DNA from: JADJWR01 sp964610575
Lineage (GTDB): Bacteria > Pseudomonadota > Gammaproteobacteria > Burkholderiales > Burkholderiaceae_F
DNA length: 64,000 nt
Direction of reading: 5' to 3'
Assembly (NCBI GenBank): GCA_964610575.1
Contig: CAZSYX010000008.1
Location: 12,501-76,500, forward strand
The notes under the pieces were generated by a model. The model was not told the DNA's origin, ran no database searches, and saw only the letters and a program-made list of their open reading frames with translations. The position numbers were made by a program, and so were the translations under genes. Position 1 is the stretch's first letter, and each line of letters begins with the position of its first letter. Positions 25,898 to 35,107 of the stretch are shown piece after piece.

Positions 25898-27115
25898 ATG
25901 TCGCCGCAACCCGACTCCCGCTACGCCGTCACGCGCCTCGCGGTGGCGCTGGTGCTGATGACCGTCGGCGCCAGCGGCATGTACGTGGTGGCGGTGGTGC
26001 TGCCGGCGGTGCAGGCCGAGTTCGGCGTGGCGCGCGCCGATGCCTCGATGCCGTACACGTGGATGCTGGTCGGCTTCGGCCTCGGCGGCATCCTGATGGG
26101 CAAGCTCGCCGACCGCTACGGGGTCACCGTGCCGATCCTGATCAGCGCCGCCGGCCTGGGCCTCGGTTACGCGGCAGCGGGCGTGGCCGGCGACATCTGG
26201 CTGTTCTCGATCGCGCACGGCGTGCTGATCGGCCTGCTCGGCGCCTCGGCCACCTTTGCGCCGCTGATCGCCGACACCACGCTGTGGTTCGTCCGCCGAC
26301 GCGGCATCGCGGTGGCGGTGTGCGCCAGCGGCAACTACCTCGCCGGCACGGTGTGGCCGCCGGTCGTGCAGCACTTTGTCGAGACGGTCGGCTGGCGCCA
26401 CACCTACCTGGGGCTGGCCGCGTTCAGTGCCATCGTCATGCTGTCACTCGCGCCGCTGCTGCGGCAGCGACCGCCGCTGCCGATGCCGTCGCGCCGTGTC
26501 GCCGCGGCCGCGGGCGAATTGCCGAGCCGGCCTTTCGGCCTGTCGCCGGCTGCGGCGACGGCGTTGCTCGCCATCGCCGGGCTGGCCTGCTGCGTGGCGA
26601 TGTCGATGCCGCAGGTTCACATCGTTGCTTACTGCGGCGACCTCGGCTACGGCGCGGCGCGCGGCGCCGAAATGCTGTCGCTGATGCTCGGCTTCGGCAT
26701 CGTCAGCCGGCTCGTCTCCGGCGCGATCTGCGACCGCATCGGCGGGCTGCGCACCCTGCTGCTGGGCTCCGCCTTGCAGGGCGTGGCGCTGCTGCTGTTC
26801 CTGCCCTTTGACGGACTGGTATCGCTGTACGTGATCTCGGCGCTGTTCGGCCTGTTCCAGGGTGGCATCGTGCCAAGCTACGCGATCATCGTCCGCGAGC
26901 ACTTCTCGCCGCGCGAGGCAGGCAGCCGCACCGGCACCGTGCTGATGTTCACCCTGCTCGGCATGGCGCTCGGCGGCTGGATGTCGGGCATGGTCTTCGA
27001 CCTCACCGGTTCCTACGACGCCGCCTTCGTCAACGGCATCGCCTGGAACCTGCTGAACCTCACCATCGCCATCGCGCTGCTGCTGCGGGTGCGGCGCCGG
27101 CTCGCCGCTGCCTGA
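25898..27115 (+). CDS. MFS transporter (oxalate/formate or monocarboxylate type)
   Basis: A 405-residue inner-membrane transporter with 12 predicted membrane segments. The motif between segments 2 and 3 is LMGKLADRYG, the standard MFS loop. The layout and the C-terminal half (GIVSRLVSGAICDRIGGLRTLL) resemble the monocarboxylate/oxalate-formate antiporter group. The substrate cannot be named. The ATG at 25898 gives the start MSPQPDSRYAV; frames upstream look non-homologous. Confidence 0.85.
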   Translation: MSPQPDSRYAVTRLAVALVLMTVGASGMYVVAVVLPAVQAEFGVARADASMPYTWMLVGFGLGGILMGKLADRYGVTVPILISAAGLGLGYAAAGVAGDIWLFSIAHGVLIGLLGASATFAPLIADTTLWFVRRRGIAVAVCASGNYLAGTVWPPVVQHFVETVGWRHTYLGLAAFSAIVMLSLAPLLRQRPPLPMPSRRVAAAAGELPSRPFGLSPAAATALLAIAGLACCVAMSMPQVHIVAYCGDLGYGAARGAEMLSLMLGFGIVSRLVSGAICDRIGGLRTLLLGSALQGVALLLFLPFDGLVSLYVISALFGLFQGGIVPSYAIIVREHFSPREAGSRTGTVLMFTLLGMALGGWMSGMVFDLTGSYDAAFVNGIAWNLLNLTIAIALLLRVRRRLAAA

Positions 27116-27132
27116 ACGGCTGCATGCCGTTC
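27114..27132. terminator. Bidirectional hairpin between convergent genes
   Basis: A perfect 7-base stem, GAACGGC-TGCAT-GCCGTTC, begins within the stop codon of the MFS gene and lies before the stop of the convergent methyltransferase. There is no T-run, so a Rho-independent role is not certain. Confidence 0.4.
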
Positions 27133-27142
27133 GGCTGGACGT

Positions 27143-27781
27143 TCACCCGCCTTTCCGCCACACGCTCGCCAGCCATGACTGCTGCTCGCGCGGCAGGCCG
27201 GCGGGGCGGTAGTAGTGGTCGATCTCGCTGAAGCCCGACGCCGTCAGGAAGCCGCGCCACGTTGCGAGCGAATGAAAGGCGCCGTAGCGGGCACCACTCC
27301 AGCCCTCCTCGTCGTGGCCGCGCGGGTTCGATGAAAACAGGACGCCGCGCGGCTTCAGCGCTGCCGCCAGTTCGCGCAGCACGCGCGGCAGTTCCTGGCT
27401 CGGTACGTGGAACAGCGACGCGTTGGCGAAGATGCCGTCGAACGCTGCCGTCGGCAGGTCGAGCTCGAGGAAATCCTGCTGCCACACCTCGCAGCCGCTG
27501 TAACGGCGCGCCATGGCCGCGAAACTCGCCGAACCTTCGAGCCCGACCACCTGGTGGCCGCGCGCGGCGAAGGTCTTCAGGTCGCGCCCCGGCCCGCAGC
27601 CGAAGTCGAGGATCGCAAATGGCGGTCTGCCCTCGATCGCCGACAGCAGTGCCTCGATGTTCTGGCTGACGTCGTGATCGCGCGTGCCGGCCCAGAAGTC
27701 GTCGGCGCGCTGTTCGTAGTCGGCGAGCGTGTCGCGGCTGATCGATTCGAGGTCGCAGCGGTTCAGTTGGTGTCTTGCCAT
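27143..27781 (-). CDS. SAM-dependent methyltransferase (UbiG/Tam-like)
   Basis: A 212-residue class I methyltransferase with motif I ILDFGCGPGRDL, an acidic residue after the second strand (VGLEGS), and the region FDGIFANASLFHVP. The start ATG at 27781 gives MARHQLNRCDLE; a TTG 48 bases upstream is possible but less likely. The substrate is unknown. It lies between a convergent MFS gene and the divergent gshA gene. Confidence 0.85.
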   Translation of the reverse strand: MARHQLNRCDLESISRDTLADYEQRADDFWAGTRDHDVSQNIEALLSAIEGRPPFAILDFGCGPGRDLKTFAARGHQVVGLEGSASFAAMARRYSGCEVWQQDFLELDLPTAAFDGIFANASLFHVPSQELPRVLRELAAALKPRGVLFSSNPRGHDEEGWSGARYGAFHSLATWRGFLTASGFSEIDHYYRPAGLPREQQSWLASVWRKGG

Positions 27782-27894
27782 CGAGGGAGGCCGCGCGCGG
27801 TTAGCGCAAGGATGCCACTGCACCGGCAAGATTAGCGGCTAAAGTGGCGGCCCCGTCAGCGCGGCGCCGCCGCGCCACACTCCGGAGAGCGCGC

Positions 27895-29589
27895 TTGAGC
27901 AAGCTGCAGCAACGACTGGACGCCCTGACCCCGGCCGCGCTGCGCGGCATCCTGCGCGGCATCGAGAAGGAAGGCCTGCGCGTGCGGCCGGACGGCACGC
28001 TGGCGCTGACGCCGCATCCGCCCGGCCTCGGCTCGGCGCTCACCCATCCGAACATCACCACCGACTTTTCCGAGTCGCAGCTCGAGCTGATCACCGGCGC
28101 GCACCGCTCGGTGGAGGCGCTGCTGCAGGAGCTCACCGAACTGCACCAGTTCGTCTGCCGCAACATCGGCGACGAGCTGGTGTGGTGCGCCAGCATGCCG
28201 TGCAAGCTGCCGGCGGACGAGCAGATTCCGCTTGGCCGGTACGGCCGCTCGAACCTGGGCCGGCTGAAGACCGTCTACCGGCAGGGCTTGTCGCATCGCT
28301 ATGGCCGCCGCATGCAGACCATTTCCGGCATCCACTACAACTTCTCGCTGCCGGCCGAGGCCTGGCCGCTGCTGCAGGCGGCTGCGGGCAGCAGCATCGC
28401 CGCCGAGCGGTTCCAGGACGCCGGCTACTTCGCGCTGATCCGCAATTTCCGCCGGCATTCCTGGCTGCTGCTGCTGCTGCTCGGCGCCTCGCCGGCGGTG
28501 TGCGGCAGCTTCGTCAGCGGCCACAGCCATGGTCTTTGCGGCTGGGAGACCGGCACCCACTTCGCGCCTTACGGCACCTCGCTGCGCATGGGGCGGCTGG
28601 GCTACCAGAGCGATGCCCAGGCGGCCCTGGCGGTGAGCTTCAATTGCCTCGGAGCCTACGCGCAGACGCTGCACCGGGCACTTACAGAGACCTATCCCGC
28701 CTACGAGGCGATCGGCCTGCGTGACGGCGAGTTGTACAAGCAGCTCGCCACCACGCTGCTGCAGATCGAGAACGAGTTCTACGGCACCATCCGGCCCAAG
28801 CGCCGGATCCATCCCGGCGAGCGGCCGCTGCGCGCGCTCGGCCGGCGCGGCGTCGAGTACGTCGAGGTGCGGCTGGTCGACATCAATCCCTTCGAGCCGG
28901 CGGGCATTGGCCTGCAGCAGATGCGTCTGCTCGACATCTTCCTGCTGCACTGCCTGCTCTCCGACAGCCCGCCCGATTCGCCGCAGGAAATCGCCGCCAT
29001 GACGCGCAACCAGCGCCGCATCGCCGAGCGCGGCCGCGACCAGCAACTCCGGCTGCACCGGACCGCCGATCTCAACGATGGCGCCGCAGGCCTCGCCGCT
29101 GCCGGAGCGGCGGGCCAGCAGCCCACTGCGCCGCTGTCGGCCGACCTGGCGCTCACCGACCTGACTTCGGCCGACCAGGCGCCGGCCGAATGGGGAGCGC
29201 GGATCCTGCGTGAAGGCGAGCCGATCGCCGCCGCGCTCGACCGCGCCCACGGTGGCGATGCCTACCGCAAGGCGCTGGCCGCCGCGCAGGCTGCGCTGCG
29301 GGACTTGTCGACGCTGCCGTCGGCCCGCGTGTTGCGCGAGGTCGAGAGCCGCCACGGCAAGTCGTTTCCGGCGTTCGTGCTGGCGCAGTCGGAGCAGCAT
29401 CGGCGCACGCTGCTTGCGCAGCCGCTGGCGCCGCAGGCCGCGGCTCGCTATGAGCAGCAGGCCGCCGAATCGCTGCGCGAACAGCGCGGGGTCGAGGCTG
29501 CCGACGACCTTCCGTTCGAGGCCTTCCGCCAGCAGTACCTGGCGCAGGACCTGATGGGCGGAGAGCACTTTCGCCTGACCGGCACCTGA
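27895..29589 (+). CDS. gshA: Glutamate-cysteine ligase
   Basis: GshA joins L-glutamate and L-cysteine to gamma-glutamylcysteine, the committed step of glutathione synthesis. The protein of about 564 residues has the GshA (Glu_cys_ligase) core with ILRGIEKEGLRV at the N-terminus, ITTDFSESQLELIT and HPNITTDF, and the YVEVRLVDINPF metal/substrate region. The likely start is TTG at 27895, because GGAGAG lies 7-8 bases upstream; a GTG at 27844 lacks such a site. A non-ATG start suggests limited translation. No gshB is visible nearby. Confidence 0.93.
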   Translation: MSKLQQRLDALTPAALRGILRGIEKEGLRVRPDGTLALTPHPPGLGSALTHPNITTDFSESQLELITGAHRSVEALLQELTELHQFVCRNIGDELVWCASMPCKLPADEQIPLGRYGRSNLGRLKTVYRQGLSHRYGRRMQTISGIHYNFSLPAEAWPLLQAAAGSSIAAERFQDAGYFALIRNFRRHSWLLLLLLGASPAVCGSFVSGHSHGLCGWETGTHFAPYGTSLRMGRLGYQSDAQAALAVSFNCLGAYAQTLHRALTETYPAYEAIGLRDGELYKQLATTLLQIENEFYGTIRPKRRIHPGERPLRALGRRGVEYVEVRLVDINPFEPAGIGLQQMRLLDIFLLHCLLSDSPPDSPQEIAAMTRNQRRIAERGRDQQLRLHRTADLNDGAAGLAAAGAAGQQPTAPLSADLALTDLTSADQAPAEWGARILREGEPIAAALDRAHGGDAYRKALAAAQAALRDLSTLPSARVLREVESRHGKSFPAFVLAQSEQHRRTLLAQPLAPQAAARYEQQAAESLREQRGVEAADDLPFEAFRQQYLAQDLMGGEHFRLTGT

Positions 29590-29641
29590 GCGGCCAGTAA
29601 TCCGGCGCGCGGCTGCGCCGCGATGGCGGCCGGCAAGGGCG

Positions 29642-30352
29642 TCAGACTTGTGCCGGCGCCAGCTGTGCGATCAAGGACTCGTAACGCTCCTGCGCCTCGG
29701 CGAAATCCGCTGCCGGCGCGGCGCGCATGCGGTCGAGCGAGCCCTCGGCCCAGCCGTAGTCCGTGGCCAGCGGCGCGTAGGCGTCCGACAGTGGCTCGCC
29801 GTCGAGCAGGTCGTCGGTGGCCAGCAGCACGTAGCGGCCGGACGCATCGGGCTCATCGGGAAACAGCAGGAACGCCAGGCTCGCCTGCGAATCGCGCACG
29901 CGGTAGGAGATGTAGCGGTCGATGGCCATGCGGCCGTCCTTCATCGAACTGCCGACGCGTGCGGCGCCCCGCCGGTCGGTCAGCGTCTGCGCCTTGAAGC
30001 CCTTGACGCCGCTCGACTGCTGCTTGGCGGTCTCGCTGCTCAGGTCGTAGCGGCTTTCCAGCGCTGCGGCCAGGCCGGCCAGCTCCTCGGCGACCTTGCC
30101 TTCGAGCAGCACCTGGCTGCGCGCACGCTTCTGGCGTGGTGCCAGCGCACTGGCCGGCAGACGCTCGGCGATCAGGCGCGCGAGATCTTCGGCGGCCTGC
30201 GCCGTGACTCGCCCCGACTCGCGCTGTGTCTTCAGGTTCTCGAACAGCGTGATCAGCTGCTCCTTGCTCAGCGACGCCAGCTTCTCGTCGGTCCAGTGCA
30301 TCTGGCTGGGGGGCAGGAACACCTTGTTGACTGCCTGGTTGGCTTTGCGCAT
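29642..30352 (-). CDS. Conserved-looking hypothetical protein
   Basis: A 236-residue protein I do not recognise. The N-terminus (MHWTDEKLASLSKEQLITLFENLKTQ) and middle (VTAQAAEDLARLIAERL) are helical. A beta-rich C-terminal half follows (RMAIDRYISYRVRDS, FLLFPDEPDASGRYVLLATDD) with an acidic end. It has no signal peptide, no membrane segment and no clear motif. It is transcribed towards gshA. Codon use and GC match the surroundings, so it is a real gene, but no role can be given. Confidence 0.65.
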   Translation of the reverse strand: MRKANQAVNKVFLPPSQMHWTDEKLASLSKEQLITLFENLKTQRESGRVTAQAAEDLARLIAERLPASALAPRQKRARSQVLLEGKVAEELAGLAAALESRYDLSSETAKQQSSGVKGFKAQTLTDRRGAARVGSSMKDGRMAIDRYISYRVRDSQASLAFLLFPDEPDASGRYVLLATDDLLDGEPLSDAYAPLATDYGWAEGSLDRMRAAPAADFAEAQERYESLIAQLAPAQV

Positions 30353-30478
30353 CGATCGTCCTGTTCTGCGAATGAGGCGTCAACGCAGATGCCCCGGGGG
30401 CGCAGTATGGGCCTTTAACGGCCCCCGTGCCGGCAGGCCGTATCCTTCCTGACGCCCGCCCTCCGTCGTCCCGCTGCC

Positions 30479-31021
30479 GTGAAAGCCAGAGCCCACGCCG
30501 AAATCACCCTGCTGATGGACGCGCTCGCGTTTTCCGCCCACAAGCACCGCAACCAGCGGCGCAAGGACGTCGACGCCTCGCCGTACATCAACCACCCGAT
30601 CGCGCTGGCCCGCGTGCTGGCCGTCGAGGGCGGCGTCAGCGACCACAAGACGCTAGCCGCCGCGATCCTGCACGACACGCTCGAGGACACCGAGACCACC
30701 TACGAGGAACTGAAGGAGAAGTTCGGCCGCGTGATCGCGCAGGCCGTGCGCGAGGTCAGCGACGACAAGACGCTGTCGAAGGCCGACCGCAAGCGGCTGC
30801 AGATCGAGCACGCCAGGCACCTGTCGCGCCGGGCGCGGCTGGTCAAGCTCGCCGACAAGACCTGCAACGTGCGCGACATGGCCTCGCACCCGCCTCAGGG
30901 CTGGGAGCTGGCGCGCCGCCGCGAGTACTTCGACTGGGCGAAGCAGGTGGTCGACCAGATCCGCGGCACCCACGGCCGCCTGGAAGCCGCGTTCGACGAG
31001 GCGTTCGCGGCGCGGCCCTGA
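30479..31021 (+). CDS. MESH1-like small alarmone hydrolase (HD domain)
   Basis: A 180-residue HD-domain protein of almost the same length as human MESH1 (179). Metal and catalytic residues are H39 (INHPI), H65, D66, E69 and D70 (HDTLEDT) and D126 (KLADKT). These proteins remove the 3'-pyrophosphate of (p)ppGpp, and some also use NADPH. It has no synthetase, TGS or ACT domain, unlike SpoT. The GTG at 30479 is the start. It converges on an SDR gene with an 18-base gap. A single-gene role in stringent-response control is inferred. Confidence 0.88.
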   Translation: MKARAHAEITLLMDALAFSAHKHRNQRRKDVDASPYINHPIALARVLAVEGGVSDHKTLAAAILHDTLEDTETTYEELKEKFGRVIAQAVREVSDDKTLSKADRKRLQIEHARHLSRRARLVKLADKTCNVRDMASHPPQGWELARRREYFDWAKQVVDQIRGTHGRLEAAFDEAFAARP

Positions 31022-31039
31022 CGCAATCGGCCTGCTGCG

Positions 31040-31849
31040 TCAGATCATGCTGCGCCCGATTGCGCCGGCGATGCGTCGGACCAGCCAGCGGGGCGCTGCC
31101 CGCGTTGCCGCTGTCGCCGCGAGATTCAGCGTGCCGGGGACGGCGATGACCTCGCCCGCCATGCATGCCCGGTAGCCTTCGGCGGCGACTTCCTCGACAT
31201 CACCGACCAGCACGCCGGGCAACTGGGCCAGCCTGGCGTTGGCTTTCGTTGCGCGGCTCAGCATTGGGGTGGCGGTGATGCCCGGGCACAGCGCCGTCAC
31301 GGTCACGCCGCTGTCGCGCAGTTCCTCGGCAAGCGATTCCGACAGCGACAGCACGAAGGCCTTGGTCGCCGCATAAGTGGCCAGCGTGGGCACCGGCTGG
31401 AAGGCGGCGATCGAGGCGACGTTCAGGACGCACCCGCGGCCGCGCCGGACCATGCCCGGCACGAACTGCGCCAGCATCGCCGTCAGGCCGGACACGTTCA
31501 GGTCGATCATCTGCCGGTGCGCCCGCGCCGGCATCCGCGCGAACGGCCCCGCTTCGAGCACGCCGGCGTTGTTCACCAGCACGTCGATCGCCAGTCGCCG
31601 GCGTTTCAGCGCCGCTGCCAGCGCCGCTGCTGCCTGCGGCTGCGACAGGTCCGCGGGTACCGCGACCGCGGGCACGCCGAACTCGCCGCTCAGGCTGGCG
31701 GCGAGCGCACGCAGCGGCCCTGCGCTGCGCGCCACCAGCACCAGCCGGTGTCCATCGCGCGCAAAGCACCGCGCCAGCGCCTCGCCGATGCCGGACGACG
31801 CGCCGGTGACGAGCACCGTCAACGGAGCCTTCGAATCTGTGTTGGCCAT
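31040..31849 (-). CDS. Short-chain dehydrogenase/reductase
   Basis: A 269-residue classical SDR with the cofactor motif TGASSGIG, NNAG (LVNNAGVLE), serine in NVASIAAF and YxxxK in TYAATKAFV. The C-terminal hydrophobic tail (RWLVRRIAGAIGRSMI) may touch a membrane. Similar proteins reduce keto or hydroxy lipids, but the substrate is unknown. The ATG at 31849 gives MANTDSKAPL. It is divergent from the beta-propeller lipoprotein gene. Confidence 0.87.
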   Translation of the reverse strand: MANTDSKAPLTVLVTGASSGIGEALARCFARDGHRLVLVARSAGPLRALAASLSGEFGVPAVAVPADLSQPQAAAALAAALKRRRLAIDVLVNNAGVLEAGPFARMPARAHRQMIDLNVSGLTAMLAQFVPGMVRRGRGCVLNVASIAAFQPVPTLATYAATKAFVLSLSESLAEELRDSGVTVTALCPGITATPMLSRATKANARLAQLPGVLVGDVEEVAAEGYRACMAGEVIAVPGTLNLAATAATRAAPRWLVRRIAGAIGRSMI

Positions 31850-32038
31850 CCCGCGTTCTCCGTTTTCACACCGCGCCGATTGCCACGGCGCGGGCGATCT
31901 GCGTTGCGTCGCGGCAGACGGTACGCCGTTGCACGAAATGGATGTCGGTGTAGCCCTTGTCATGCCGGCCCGGTTACATTGGCTTCTCGTGCGTCGCATC
32001 AAGCGATCCGCACGCTTCAAACAAGGGGGGAGACCACC

Positions 32039-33226
32039 ATGCGTCATTGCCTATCGCGGATCGCAGCGCTCGCTGCAGCCGCAATTCTTGCGTCCTGCGC
32101 CAACACCTCGCCGCCTCCAGGCAAGCCTGAATTGATGGTCGTCGGCATCGACAACAAGGTCGTGTTCAACGACGAAGGCGGCCTGCAATTCTTCCCGCCC
32201 GGCAAGGATGCCGTCACGATCATCGACATCGGCACCGATCCTGCCAGGCCGCGGATCGTGACGAACCTGCCGCTGATGAATTCCGTATTCGGTCCGCCGA
32301 CCAACCTCGCGATCACGCCTGACGGCACGCTCGCCCTCGTGGCGAACTCGATGGACTGGGCGGCGGAGGGTGCCACCTGGAAGCCGGCGCCCGACAACAA
32401 GCTCTATGTGATCGACCTGACCACCAATCCGCCGACGCGCATCGACACGTTGACGATCGGCAAGCAACCCTCGGGGCTGTCGATCAACCGCGCCGGCAAC
32501 CTGGCGCTGGTCGCCAACCGAGCCGACAACTCGATCAGCGTGCTTTCGATCCAGGGCAAGCAGGTCAAGCTGATCGACACGGTGCCGATGGGTGAAATGG
32601 TCGCGGCCGTGGTTTTCACGCCGGACGGCAAGCGCGCGCTGGCGGCAAAGTTTCCCGGGCACAAGGTCGCGCTGCTCAATGTCGACGGTCAGAAGGTGAC
32701 CTATGACAAGCGCGATGTCGCGGTCGGCCTGTGGCCATACAACCTCGGGGTCACGGTGGACGGCAGGCTGGCACTGACAGCGGACAACGGCAACAATGGG
32801 CGCTCCGATGGCAATGTCGATACGGTCACGGTCGTCGATATCGAGGCGAATCCGCCGCGCGTCATCGACAAGGTGGTCGTCGGCGATTCGCCCGAGGGAT
32901 TCGCTGTCAGCCCGAGCGGAAAGATGGCCGTGGCCATCGTCTTGAGCGGATCCGACGGCGCGAAAAACTCGTGGTTCTACAACCGCAGTGGCCGTGTCGT
33001 GAGCCTGAAGATCGACGGCAAGAAGGTCACCAAGACCGGTGAAGTGGTGGTTGCCGGCATCCCCGAGGGCGCCGTGTTCAGCCCGGACGGCAACTGGCTG
33101 TATGTCGGCAATTACGCGGACCGCAACATTTCGGTGCTGCGCGTCGACGGCGATGCCGTTGTCGACACGGGCGTCGTGGTTGCGTTGCCGGGCAGTCCGG
33201 CGTCGATGCGCGGACGGCTGCAGTAA
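32039..33226 (+). CDS. YncE-like beta-propeller lipoprotein
   Basis: A 395-residue lipoprotein: signal peptide and lipobox ILASC (cysteine 20). The rest is a repeated beta-propeller with blades of the form VxVxxDGxLALVANxxDNSI (for example ISVLSIQGKQV, VTVVDIEANPPRVIDKVVVGDSPEGFAVSPSGK). Such YVTN/lactonase-like propellers in the periplasm bind DNA, sugars or lactones, or serve as scaffolds. No enzyme residues can be assigned. A strong AAGGGGGGAG site lies before the ATG at 32039. It stands alone in its transcript as far as can be seen. Confidence 0.85.
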   Translation: MRHCLSRIAALAAAAILASCANTSPPPGKPELMVVGIDNKVVFNDEGGLQFFPPGKDAVTIIDIGTDPARPRIVTNLPLMNSVFGPPTNLAITPDGTLALVANSMDWAAEGATWKPAPDNKLYVIDLTTNPPTRIDTLTIGKQPSGLSINRAGNLALVANRADNSISVLSIQGKQVKLIDTVPMGEMVAAVVFTPDGKRALAAKFPGHKVALLNVDGQKVTYDKRDVAVGLWPYNLGVTVDGRLALTADNGNNGRSDGNVDTVTVVDIEANPPRVIDKVVVGDSPEGFAVSPSGKMAVAIVLSGSDGAKNSWFYNRSGRVVSLKIDGKKVTKTGEVVVAGIPEGAVFSPDGNWLYVGNYADRNISVLRVDGDAVVDTGVVVALPGSPASMRGRLQ

Positions 33227-33233
33227 TCGACCG

Positions 33234-33461
33234 TTAGCCGGCGGCGCGGGTGAAGGCGGCAAGGTCCCACTCGCCCCGCCTTTCACCGTGCCGCAGCACA
33301 TACAGGTTGCCATCTTCGGCGTCGACGCGGAACCAGCGCTGCGACGGCGCGAACCAGCGGTCGACGATCGCGCGTACCGCGAGCCGGCGCCCGCCGAGCC
33401 AGAACGCCGTCGGCTCCTGTTCGCCGCGGTAACCGGCGTAGCACTCGACGCGAATCGCCAT
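33234..33461 (-). CDS. Small conserved-looking protein (75 aa)
   Basis: A 75-residue protein with a tryptophan-rich pattern: VECYAGYRGEQEPTAFWLGGR, VDRWFAPSQRWFRVDAEDGN and YVLRHGE. It looks like a compact beta-barrel domain found alone in other bacteria, but I cannot name the family. There is no signal or membrane segment. It lies 7 bases from the convergent propeller gene and is divergent from the WS/DGAT gene. Confidence 0.6.
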   Translation of the reverse strand: MAIRVECYAGYRGEQEPTAFWLGGRRLAVRAIVDRWFAPSQRWFRVDAEDGNLYVLRHGERRGEWDLAAFTRAAG

Positions 33462-33608
33462 CGGCCCACAATAGCGCGACGGCCCGTTCCGCTTCCGCGT
33501 CGGACTGCGGATTTCGTGATCCAGGGCCAAGAACGCCTTGGCGAGCGGGCAGACAATCACAGCCATCCGGTCGCTTGTCGCGCCGACCTCTGATTCTCCC
33601 CTGACGCC

Positions 33609-35063
33609 ATGAAATCGCACTCCATGTCGGCCGTCGACGCGGCCTGGTACCACATCGACGGACCGGCCAACACGGCGATGATCACGTCGATCGTGCTCAC
33701 CCGCGAGCCGCTCGACTTCGACCGGGTCAAGGCCGTCTACACGGCGCGGCTGGCGCAGTTCGAGCGCTTTCGCAGCCGCGTCGTCGAAAGCGGCCTGCCG
33801 CTCGCCACGCCGCACTGGGAAGAAGTGCCGGGTTTCGAGATCGCGCAGCAGCTGCATCACGTCGCCCTGCCCGCGCCCGGCGGCAAGGCGGCGCTCACCG
33901 CATTGGTGAGCGATCTCGCCAGCACGCCGCTGGACCGCGCCCGCCCGCTTTGGGACGTGCACGTCGTCGACGGCGTCGACGGTGGCAGCGCGCTGATCAC
34001 GCGTATGCATCACTGCATCGGCGACGGCACCGCCAACGTGCTGGTCGCTCGCGCGCTGTTCGACGCTTCGGCGAACGGATGGCGCAAGCCGGCGGCGACA
34101 GCCGCGCGGAAGGCGGCGGCGCCGGGCCTGGTCGAGCGGCTGTTCGCGCCGGCGATCGATGCCGCCGAATGGTCGGTCGAGCAGCTGCGATCCGCCGTCG
34201 CCGGCGCGATCGAAGCGGCAAAGCACCCGCAGCAGCTGGTCGAGAAAGCCGCGCTCGTCCTCGCCGGCGCCGGGACGCTGGCGGTGGAACTGCTCAAGAC
34301 CCCGGACCCGCGCTCGCCGCTGAAGGGCGATTTCGGCCTGGGTAAGCGCGTCGCCTGGTCGGAGCCGGTCGCTCTTGCCGACGTGAAGGCAATCGGCACG
34401 CCGCTGGGCGCCAAGATCAACGACGTGCTGGTCGCCGCGATGACCGGCGCCCTGCGCGCCTACCTGGGCAAGCGCGGCGTCGCGGTCGACGACATGACCG
34501 TGCGGGCGATGGTCCCGGTCGACCTGCGGCCGCCCGGTCGCGCCTCCGAACTGGGCAACGAGTTCGGCCTGGTGATCCTGGAACTGGCCATCGGATCGAA
34601 GGACCCGCTGGCGCGCCTGCGGCGGACCAAGGCGCACATGGACCAGCTGAAGCGCTCGCCCGAGGCGGTGGCAACCCTGGCGCTGTTCAACCTCTTCGGC
34701 CACGCGCCGAAGGCGGTCGAGGACTTCGCGGTGCAGCTGTTCGGTTCGAAGGCGAGCGTGGTGATGACCAACGTCGCCGGCCCGCAGGAGCCGCTGTTCC
34801 TCGCCGGGGTGCCGATCGAGCGGGTGATGTTCTGGGTGCCACACCCGGGCAGGGAACTCGGCATGGGCATCAGCATCCTGAGCTACCAGGGCCATGCGAC
34901 GCTGTCCGTGGTCGCCGACGCGCACCTGGTGCCGGATCCGGGGGCGATCACCGAGCGATTCCACCGCGAGTTCGCCAGCATGCAGGCGGCGGTGCGACGG
35001 CGTGCCAGGCGATTGGCTGCGGCGAAGAAGCGTCCGCGGCCGGCCAGGCGAGGTCGCGCCTGA
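33609..35063 (+). CDS. Wax ester synthase/diacylglycerol acyltransferase (WS/DGAT)
   Basis: A 484-residue acyltransferase of the WS/DGAT family that makes wax esters or triacylglycerol from acyl-CoA. The catalytic HHxxxDG motif is H134-H135-C-I-G-D139-G140. Other family elements are TPLDRARPLWDVH, NDVLVAAMTGALRAYL, VMVPVDLRPPGR-like VRAMVPVDLRPP and NVAGPQEPLFLAG. It is expected at the inner membrane or on lipid droplets. A lysine/arginine-rich C-terminus could help membrane binding. It is followed by a transporter gene and then a desaturase gene, suggesting a lipid-related locus. Confidence 0.92.
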   Translation: MKSHSMSAVDAAWYHIDGPANTAMITSIVLTREPLDFDRVKAVYTARLAQFERFRSRVVESGLPLATPHWEEVPGFEIAQQLHHVALPAPGGKAALTALVSDLASTPLDRARPLWDVHVVDGVDGGSALITRMHHCIGDGTANVLVARALFDASANGWRKPAATAARKAAAPGLVERLFAPAIDAAEWSVEQLRSAVAGAIEAAKHPQQLVEKAALVLAGAGTLAVELLKTPDPRSPLKGDFGLGKRVAWSEPVALADVKAIGTPLGAKINDVLVAAMTGALRAYLGKRGVAVDDMTVRAMVPVDLRPPGRASELGNEFGLVILELAIGSKDPLARLRRTKAHMDQLKRSPEAVATLALFNLFGHAPKAVEDFAVQLFGSKASVVMTNVAGPQEPLFLAGVPIERVMFWVPHPGRELGMGISILSYQGHATLSVVADAHLVPDPGAITERFHREFASMQAAVRRRARRLAAAKKRPRPARRGRA

Positions 35064-35107
35064 CCTCGGCCACTCCGCCCGCACCGCCAGCCGACCCGGC
35101 GGCCGAG

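Noticed and set aside
31935..32030. Promoter for the propeller gene (TTGTCA...TACATT)
   Set aside because: Spacing of 12 bases between the hexamers is too short.
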